This document shows, piece by piece, positions 33,066 through 38,193 of a stretch of DNA of 38,193 nt (the first letter of the stretch is position 1; each line of letters opens with the position of its first letter). The translations under genes were made by a program, and so were the position numbers. The notes beneath the pieces were generated by a model. The model was not told where the DNA came from and ran no database searches. It was given only the letters and a program-made list of their open reading frames with translations. The DNA comes from a virus. The stretch covers positions 1-38,193 of IMG/VR virus record IMGVR_UViG_3300047368_000007. One strand, written 5' to 3'.

Positions 33066-34649
33066 TTATGACTTAACGCAAAGCTCTGTTGCAGATAAAG
33101 CTGCACCCGCATAAGTAGGTAGAGAGTCACTAGCAGTTAGACTTAAACTCCCGTCTAGTCTGACGTAATATTCAGATCCCGGAGTAAGACCTGTTTGATC
33201 AGCTGAAATACCGCCAGTTACTAGAACGGATGCAGTATCCCCGTCGGCATACGCCCCTTCTGAAATTCCGATATAAACACCACTGAACATGTTTGTGTTT
33301 GTGGGTGTGTAGTTGAAGGCAATGTAATCGTGGTCGGTGTTCGACGAATCTCTCACCATTACTGAAATTGCAAGGCCTCCCGTAGCTGGATTAGAAGTAA
33401 TTTGAGGCCAAGCTCCATTAGCCAAACTATGTCCTGTCAAGATGGGGATAGTTTCTTTCTGAACTTCTTGAAATCCGTCATTATTATCATTAACTTTTAT
33501 CTGCAAAATGACTGTTCTCAGTCCAGCCACATATGACGCAGAGGCTGCATCGTAATGTAAATGAACATTTTCAGTTGCAAAAGGCCCTCCGTAGACACCT
33601 ATTGCATTATCACTAAACACTTGTGTTAGTGTCGTACCTGAGAGGGTGAAGAGAATACCCTTGACGTACCCATTTGTCTCTGACTCTAGAAAAAAGGTTT
33701 GATTTTTAACAGGATCGTGGGCGATGTCAATAGCAGTATAACCACCGCCACCATAACCTGTACCAAACTGTTGGGTAGCACTTAAGGAGATAGATGTACC
33801 AGATACCGTACCTACCATCATGAAATTTTCATAGTATGTCATAACACTTATGATAAGCTTGTTGGCTGTAGTATCATAACCCATACCCCAGCTATAGGCA
33901 CCATTACTGATGATTGACGAGTTATAAGAAGCTTTTGAACCATATGAAACACTATTACCAGAGACTGTAAGTGCCCGTAAACCTGTTCCAGATTGGACTA
34001 TGTGTTGGGCAGAGTCTGGGTCATAAAGGGTTCGTATGGCTCTGTTATAACCCGCCGCAGTTTCAATATTCTGTAAGCTACCTTTAGTAATTGTACCATC
34101 ACTGGCAACAGTTACTACAACAGACTTAAGGGTGTAGTGAGACCCCGATCCTGGATAGTCCGTCCAAAGGCAGAGAAACTTATCTGCGTTGGGGTCATAC
34201 GTAATAGTAATTCCACCTGATGAGCCGTTGTAAAGTTGTACAGTGGAAAGTTCTGTAAGAGTTCCATCTGAGTTAAGTCTTATAGAAACTATTTCAATAG
34301 TGTTACTACCACCTGAACCTACTTTCCTTGCTGAATAAGCAGCAAGCATTATGTCGGTACCATTAGTATCATTAGCTGTGTACTGTGCTTGTGGATAGTA
34401 CATACCTTCGTCAATGTCTATCTGACCTGAGACAGACACCTCTGAACCTGTAACTTGACTTAATGTTCCGTTAGGATTAACCATAACTGTCGAACCAGCT
34501 GCAATAGCACCACTAGCTGTTGCAGAGTGTGAACCGCCTCCGACACCAGCCGCACCAAGTGCAGCCACTGATACAGAGTCTACAGATGCAATGTTCGTTA
34601 GTTGTCTACTATCATCAATAATAGTAGTTCCATTTACTTTAATAGCCAT
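33066..34649 (-). CDS. Propeller-like tail-fibre / adhesin protein (527 aa)
   Basis: The N-terminus MAIKVNGTTIIDDSRQLTNI is the kind of start seen in phage tail-fibre and receptor-binding proteins. From about residue 100 to 430 there are six related blocks built around YDPNADKFLCLW, YDPDSAQHIVQS, YDTTANKLIISV, HDPVKNQTFFLE, YDAASASYVAGL and SNPATGGLAISV, each followed by beta strands, as in a six-bladed propeller. A C-terminal beta domain begins near YIGISEGAYADGD. It probably binds the host surface. AAAGGAA precedes the ATG. It lies in the fibre cassette between the two terminase genes. Confidence 0.75.
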   Translation of the reverse strand: MAIKVNGTTIIDDSRQLTNIASVDSVSVAALGAAGVGGGSHSATASGAIAAGSTVMVNPNGTLSQVTGSEVSVSGQIDIDEGMYYPQAQYTANDTNGTDIMLAAYSARKVGSGGSNTIEIVSIRLNSDGTLTELSTVQLYNGSSGGITITYDPNADKFLCLWTDYPGSGSHYTLKSVVVTVASDGTITKGSLQNIETAAGYNRAIRTLYDPDSAQHIVQSGTGLRALTVSGNSVSYGSKASYNSSIISNGAYSWGMGYDTTANKLIISVMTYYENFMMVGTVSGTSISLSATQQFGTGYGGGGYTAIDIAHDPVKNQTFFLESETNGYVKGILFTLSGTTLTQVFSDNAIGVYGGPFATENVHLHYDAASASYVAGLRTVILQIKVNDNNDGFQEVQKETIPILTGHSLANGAWPQITSNPATGGLAISVMVRDSSNTDHDYIAFNYTPTNTNMFSGVYIGISEGAYADGDTASVLVTGGISADQTGLTPGSEYYVRLDGSLSLTASDSLPTYAGAALSATELCVKS

Positions 34650-35012
34650 CTTCGTATTCCTTTACTAATAGCCTTAGATTACCAAGGAAGACCTATAAGG
34701 GCCTTCTCACCGTAAGATTCAATAAACTGCAAGTTTGCTTCTCTTTCGAGGTCTGCTTTAGGGGTTACTTCCCAAACCCAGTCTAGTACTTGAGTCTCAG
34801 TTAAGTCGGTATAAGCTACGAAAGAAGGGTCTGTTGAGTCGAATACGAGGTCTGTTTCACCTGTCTTAATTACACGATCACCATTAGTATCCCTTACTTC
34901 ACAAGTCCAAACTACTTTCTGGACTCCGCCTGTGTCTTCACCTCGTAAAAGATCAAGTATCTTCCAAGTATATGTTAGTGCCATCTTCGTGTTCCTCCAC
35001 TAATAGCTTAAG
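34645..35012. repeat. 33-bp imperfect direct repeat around two fibre-gene starts
   Basis: The two copies are 34645-34677 and 34980-35012. Each contains the start codon, ribosome-binding site and upstream spacer of a fibre-cassette gene (complement of GCCATCTTCGT, then TTCCT, then ACTAATAGC). By eye 28 of 33 bases agree. The copies flank the 101-residue gene at 34679-34984 like the edges of a movable cassette. Confidence 0.7.
34679..34984 (-). CDS. Fibre-associated protein, DUF7936-like (101 aa)
   Basis: The start MALTYTWKILDLLRGEDTGG, the middle strand pattern (VVWTCEVRDTNGDRVIKTGE) and the end FVAYTDLTETQVLDWVWEVT match a small family found beside tail-fibre genes in many marine phages (I recall it as DUF7936). 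The role is unknown; a fibre chaperone or baseplate-like component is possible. GGAGG precedes the ATG. It is bracketed by the 33-bp repeat. Confidence 0.75.
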   Translation of the reverse strand: MALTYTWKILDLLRGEDTGGVQKVVWTCEVRDTNGDRVIKTGETDLVFDSTDPSFVAYTDLTETQVLDWVWEVTPKADLEREANLQFIESYGEKALIGLPW

Positions 35013-35313
35013 TAATCGTAGCACTGGTGTTCATGTCACCAGCTACGTCTAGGTTTCCGTTGGAGTCTAACTTCATCTTGTTAACACCTCCAACTGCGAA
35101 GTAAAGATTACCACCCGTTTCAGTGATTGACCAAGTAGTAATGTTTACGGCAGCTGCTGAGTTCTCATTGAGCATCTCAATACCACCTGCGGTAACTCCA
35201 TCATGGAGTACCAGTGTGTTCTTATCTGTGTCTACAGTTACTTCACGTTCACCACCTGTAAAGGTAGCATGTTCAGCTGTGGTACCGCCACGGAGTTTAA
35301 GTTGAGTTGCCAT
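35008..35313 (-). CDS. Short tail-fibre protein with tropism-determinant-like N-terminus (101 aa)
   Basis: The N-terminal part TQLKLRGGTTAEHATFTGGE and VTVDTDKNTLVLHDGVTAGG is the repeat motif found at the start of phage tropism determinants and tail fibres. The C-terminal part (LYFAVGGVNKMKLDSNGNLD) resembles the segment that in longer fibres leads to an S74 chaperone, but here the protein stops soon afterwards. It may be a complete small fibre component or the remnant of a fibre whose distal part was lost. AGGAG lies about 9 nt upstream, one base after the previous stop. Confidence 0.7.
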   Translation of the reverse strand: MATQLKLRGGTTAEHATFTGGEREVTVDTDKNTLVLHDGVTAGGIEMLNENSAAAVNITTWSITETGGNLYFAVGGVNKMKLDSNGNLDVAGDMNTSATIT

Positions 35314-35314
35314 C

Positions 35315-37027
35315 TTACTGTGCTCCTAGCTTTGCTTTTAGCTCGTCTATCTGAGCCTGTTGGTCCTTGACAGCTTCGATAAGCAAACCAACCATGTTGC
35401 TATACTTGACAGACTTGAGACCATCGTCTGATGTTCTAACTAAGTCTGGTAGTACCTCTTCTACTTCCTGAGCAATGACACCCAAGTCAGAGGCACCGTT
35501 ACCTATCCAGTCGAAGGTAACACCACGTAGCTGTTGTACAGTCTCTACTGGAGCCTTAATAGTCTCTACGTTCTCTTTGAGGGTCTTGTCTGAGGTAGTG
35601 TTGACGTTGGTTGCTGTTACGTCACCAGAGAAGACTGCTGAGGTACCGTTAAGGGTGCCAGTGAGTGTACCACCTGCCAAGTCTAACTTAGTGGACAGAT
35701 CCACAGTTGACCATGAGTAGTCACTACCGTTCCAACCTAGGTACTGGCCTGAGGTTGCTGTGCTAGTGTTAAGGTGAGTGTCTACCTCAGCATCTGCATA
35801 GTTTGTAGCTGAGGCTGCAACAGCCCCTAGCTTGGTCTTCTCAGCATCAGTAAAGGCGTTAGTATCTGCTTCAGCTTCGTATGCTGTCTTAATCTCAGCA
35901 CCTGTCTGATCAGCTGTAGCTGCAACCTCAATACCATCTAGCTTAGTACCGTCGGTAGCTACGTCACGTCCGTCAATGGTTGACGTAGTCAGAAGAGCAC
36001 CTGTAAGAGTACCGCCAGTAAGAGCTAGGAAACCTGAACCAGCTGTTACACCTGCTGTCCAGCCTGTACCATCGTAGACCTTCAGGACACCTGAGGTGCT
36101 GTTGAAGAACAGGTCACCTGTGTCAAGACTTGTAGTCGGGTCTGCTGTACCGATACGGTACGTCTCACCAAAGCTATTAACATTGACAAGGTTAGCTGCT
36201 ACAGTGTTTACGTTGGCGATGTCGGTAGCCACCAGACCAATGTCTGCTTCATCTGCTACTACAGCTGCAATGTCTGCTGTGATACCAGCTACCGTATTTA
36301 CATCTGCAATGCTTGCTGCGACTAACCCAATATCTGTAGCATCAGCTGCTACTGCTGTAATGTCAGCTGAGATACCTACGGCAGAGGTAACATCTGCACT
36401 GATAGAAGCTACAGTAGTCACATCAGATGCAATAGCACCTACTGCTCCAATGTTAACTTCGTTACCTGCTACAGCAACAACCTCAGTCCCAATACCTGCA
36501 ACAGATGTAACGTCTGTATCAATATCTGCTACAGCCTCAATGTTGTCTAGGTTACTGAATACGGAAACGATAAAGCCATCAGGAGAACCTGATGTACCAC
36601 TTACTGTTTCTGTGATGTCACCGAAGTCGTAAACAGTTCCTGCTACAAAAGTACCAGCCGTTAGATCATCACCAATAACCTGAATCTCATTCAAGTAAGG
36701 TTGAAGGTTGTTAAAGGAGTTGGCAGTGATAGTAGCTTGTGCTGCTGCGTTTGTAGCCTGTAGTCCTGCCTCAACTGCTGCTGCTGATGCTGTATCACGG
36801 TAACCTCTAGTTACAGCAACAATGTCCTGCCCATCAACAAGAAGAGAACTTACGTTAGCAATACCATTACCGTTAAGGTCTAGGTCAGCTTGCATAGCAT
36901 TAGGGGTAGACCCGTCTAAGCTAAGTGTATTATTAAAAGCTGCTCGAATTTGTTGGAAGTTATTATTCAGGGCTTCCCGCCCAAAGTAGCCCGAAGCTAC
37001 CGTGGTAATATCTGGTCTCTTAGCCAT
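35315..37027 (-). CDS. Tail fibre with C-terminal S74 intramolecular chaperone (570 aa)
   Basis: The N-terminal region (FNNTLSLDGSTPNAMQADLD then LNGNGIANV) is a virion-attachment type seen in marine podovirus fibres. From about 160 to 290 there is a run of near-heptad repeats (TDVTSVAGI, SADVTSAVGI, ADATDIGLVA, ANVNTVAAN) typical of a trimeric helical or triple-stranded shaft. The C-terminal about 100 residues form a peptidase S74 chaperone: SDKTLKENVETI at the self-cleavage site, then FDWIGNGASDLGVIAQEVEE and a final coiled coil. The chaperone trimerises the fibre and cuts itself off. GAGGGA precedes the ATG. Confidence 0.88.
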   Translation of the reverse strand: MAKRPDITTVASGYFGREALNNNFQQIRAAFNNTLSLDGSTPNAMQADLDLNGNGIANVSSLLVDGQDIVAVTRGYRDTASAAAVEAGLQATNAAAQATITANSFNNLQPYLNEIQVIGDDLTAGTFVAGTVYDFGDITETVSGTSGSPDGFIVSVFSNLDNIEAVADIDTDVTSVAGIGTEVVAVAGNEVNIGAVGAIASDVTTVASISADVTSAVGISADITAVAADATDIGLVAASIADVNTVAGITADIAAVVADEADIGLVATDIANVNTVAANLVNVNSFGETYRIGTADPTTSLDTGDLFFNSTSGVLKVYDGTGWTAGVTAGSGFLALTGGTLTGALLTTSTIDGRDVATDGTKLDGIEVAATADQTGAEIKTAYEAEADTNAFTDAEKTKLGAVAASATNYADAEVDTHLNTSTATSGQYLGWNGSDYSWSTVDLSTKLDLAGGTLTGTLNGTSAVFSGDVTATNVNTTSDKTLKENVETIKAPVETVQQLRGVTFDWIGNGASDLGVIAQEVEEVLPDLVRTSDDGLKSVKYSNMVGLLIEAVKDQQAQIDELKAKLGAQ

Positions 37028-37061
37028 CTGTTTCCCTCTTTACCTGTGGTGAGGTTAATGT

Positions 37062-37598
37062 TTAGTTTAGTTTGTTGGAACTGATTCCGATCCGTTCAGC
37101 TTCCTCAGTCAATAGCTTGAGGGCCTCACGGTCCATGTCCTGCTCTTCTTTTTCTTGTAGTTTCTGTTTAGCTTTAGAAGCTGGTTCCTTTTCGATCCAC
37201 CCACGTTCCAGCAGTAACTTAGCTGCAGTAAAACTACTGCGCCCACCCGACTTAGCTTCCTCAGAGATAGCCTTGATAGCCTCAGACTTCACACGTATCT
37301 CAGCCTCACGTTTCCACCGTTTGTAGTACGGGAGGATCTGGGGGGATTCCCGTAGGACTTCCCAAACGTGCCAGCTTCCGAATACTGTAGTAGCAAAGGT
37401 AAACTCAGTAGGGTCCTGCGGAACCATGCTACAGAATAGCTTACCTAGGGACAGGTAGGTATTCCCGTGGCGTTCAATGTCGTCTTCCTTGGTGGTGAAG
37501 ATAGCATGCTGAGGTTCAGAGTAAGATAACTCATAGAACAAAGATTTGGTACGTACTACACCCTTAACTGTCTTGGTGTACTCTGGTCCGAAAAGCAT
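37062..37598 (-). CDS. Terminase small subunit (178 aa)
   Basis: First gene of the leftward arm. An N-terminal domain (FYELSYSEPQHAIFTTKEDD, then a loop and LGKLFCSMVPQDPTEFTFAT) leads to helices with WHVWEVLRESPQILPYYKRW and SSFTAAKLLLERGWIEKE, a helix-turn-helix-like section common in small terminases of marine phages. A Lys/Glu-rich C-terminal helix follows. It would recognise the packaging site on concatemeric DNA. The assignment rests on pattern, position and the presence of a large subunit elsewhere; it is much longer than T7 gp18 (89). Confidence 0.75.
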   Translation of the reverse strand: MLFGPEYTKTVKGVVRTKSLFYELSYSEPQHAIFTTKEDDIERHGNTYLSLGKLFCSMVPQDPTEFTFATTVFGSWHVWEVLRESPQILPYYKRWKREAEIRVKSEAIKAISEEAKSGGRSSFTAAKLLLERGWIEKEPASKAKQKLQEKEEQDMDREALKLLTEEAERIGISSNKLN

Positions 37599-37636
37599 GA
37601 TAAGGGGTTACCTTTTGTTAGATGACTACAAAGATA

Positions 37637-37666
37637 AGTATAACATAGGTTTGACTACTACGTCAA
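37637..37666 (-). promoter_or_regulatory. Leftward sigma70 promoter with overlapping inverted repeat
   Basis: On the minus strand TTGACG (37666-37661, 5 of 6 matches) is followed after 18 nt by TATACT (37642-37637, 5 of 6). The predicted start is near 37630, about 30 nt before the small terminase ATG. The -35 box is one arm of the inverted repeat TTGAC-N6-GTCAA (37651-37666), a possible operator that could control the whole late arm. Confidence 0.55.
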
Positions 37667-37858
37667 CACTATTGCCCTAAAAAGATTTAGGGACGTACTT
37701 GACAGTCTACTACAAACCATGTACCCTCTAATACTATAGTATATACTTAAGTACTACTTGTTAGTTTTAGCTAGTTAGTATGTATACCAATAGTATAAAC
37801 TATAGTACTACTAGGGCCTTCCGCCCAGTACCCTCCCCCTTGCTTACACCTGCAATAC

Positions 37859-37889
37859 CCCTGAGAGCCACAGAGAGCCTCTCTCAGGG
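37859..37889. repeat. 9-bp perfect inverted repeat in the control region
   Basis: CCCTGAGAG (37859-37867) and CTCTCAGGG (37881-37889) are perfect inverted arms around a 13-nt centre that itself contains AGAGAG. No T tract follows on either strand, so it is not a typical terminator. It may be a protein-binding site or part of a packaging or terminal signal. Confidence 0.6.
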
Positions 37890-38066
37890 CCATTAGGCAT
37901 GTCTGGGCTACCCTAGGTGCCAAACCCCTGCAGATACCCCTGTGAGCACCTCTTTGCATGCTAGGAAAAACTCTGAGAAAATCTTTTGGTGCATTGTACA
38001 TATAGAAGGCACCCGTGCGCCCCCCTGCCTGCCCCTGCACACACCCGCAATCCTTTAGCCCCCACC

Positions 38067-38122
38067 CCATTTGTGATCACGTTCACCCTTTGTTCTGCCA
38101 TTGTGTCTCCATTTGTGATCAC
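38067..38122. repeat. 14-bp direct repeat, 42 bp apart, with palindromic core
   Basis: CCATTTGTGATCAC occurs at 38067-38080 and again at 38109-38122. The start-to-start distance of 42 bp is four helical turns. Each copy holds the palindrome GTGATCAC; the second extends to TGTGATCACA. Just downstream are CATGTG-TC-CACATG (38122-38135) and TGTTA-N5-TAACA (about 38144-38158). This is a cluster of probable operator sites at the end facing the rightward arm. Confidence 0.7.
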
Positions 38123-38193
38123 ATGTGTCCACATGGTCACCTATGTTACACTATAACATCTCGTGGCAATACACACAAGCACACATACCCCTG

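Larger units (their letters stand above)
37599..38193. other. Long non-coding control / terminal region
   Basis: The only stretch over 300 bases without a credible gene. It contains, left to right: a leftward sigma70-like promoter; an AT-rich block (37725-37815) full of short palindromes (TACTATAGTA at 37732, TACTTAAGTA at 37744) and four TACTAC motifs (37656, 37708, 37752, 37806); a GC-rich block with a 9-bp inverted repeat at 37859-37889; three exact TACCCCTG octamers (37856, 37935, 38186); and a 14-bp direct repeat (38067, 38109). Open readings here have biased composition and no ribosome-binding site. If the window ends join, it lies between divergent operons. Confidence 0.7.

Noticed and set aside
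37699-37734. Rightward promoter from TTGACA (37699) and TAATAC (37729)
   Set aside because: The 24-nt spacer is too long for sigma70.
37771-38070. 99-codon open frame on the minus strand of the control region
   Set aside because: No ribosome-binding site, Gly/Arg/Cys-rich biased composition, and it covers the inverted repeats and octamers of the non-coding region.
38113-38122. CRP/FNR-type binding site suggested by TGTGATCACA
   Set aside because: CRP sites need TGTGA and TCACA separated by 6 nt; here the arms are fused, so only a general palindromic operator is claimed.
1-38193. Phage RNA polymerase, integrase, repressor, tRNA or CRISPR
   Set aside because: No T7-type polymerase motifs, no recombinase or CI-like helix-turn-helix gene, no cloverleaf or regular repeat-spacer array was seen on either strand; very divergent versions cannot be excluded by eye.

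Overview
This window looks like a complete or nearly complete genome of a small, strictly lytic, T7-like marine podovirus. The gene set is primase-helicase, family A DNA polymerase, gp2.5-like SSB, ThyX, Cas4/RecB-type exonuclease, T7 endonuclease I, MazG, B12-dependent ribonucleotide reductase, glutaredoxin and PhoH, followed by a T7-like virion module. No phage RNA polymerase, integrase or tRNA gene was seen. From family knowledge this combination resembles roseophage SIO1 and the 'cobaviruses' (Zobellviridae, Cobavirinae) of Rhodobacteraceae. A phage-encoded DUF1127 protein, a family typical of Alphaproteobacteria, points to the same host group. The taxonomic call is an inference from gene content, because no search could be run.

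Layout: the genome has two convergent arms. The rightward (+) arm, 91-11698, carries early and replication functions: three small unknown genes, primase-helicase, polymerase, SSB (with its own promoter and terminator), thyX, three small genes, exonuclease, endonuclease I, two small genes, MazG, DUF1127, nrdJ, glutaredoxin, a PD-(D/E)XK-like protein, phoH and a zinc-ribbon DUF3310 protein. Genes are tightly packed with ATGA and TAATG overlaps, as in polycistronic, translationally coupled messages. A bidirectional hairpin at 11707-11736 separates the arms.

The leftward (-) arm runs from 37598 down to 11740. In transcription order it holds: small terminase; a tail-fibre block (S74-chaperone fibre, two 101-residue fibre-associated proteins, a propeller-like adhesin); large terminase; portal; two small genes; scaffold; major capsid; a terminator; a beta-rich virion protein; tail tubular A; a small overlapping gene; tail tubular B; a GNAT acetyltransferase; three internal virion proteins; a peptidoglycan-binding/lysozyme-like protein; a 3-TM holin-like protein; a basic protein; a possible spanin pair; two exported proteins of unknown function; a TM/coiled-coil protein; and three tiny or small Lys-rich proteins.

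The 595 bases at 37599-38193, plus bases 1-90 if the ends are contiguous, form the only long non-coding stretch. It lies between the divergent arms and contains a sigma70-like leftward promoter, many small palindromes, a 9-bp inverted repeat and a 14-bp direct repeat. It is the best candidate for the master control and/or packaging region. The nucleotide genes (ThyX, RNR with its reductant, MazG) together with the nucleases suggest host DNA is degraded and recycled into phage dNTPs. Transcription probably relies on host RNA polymerase.
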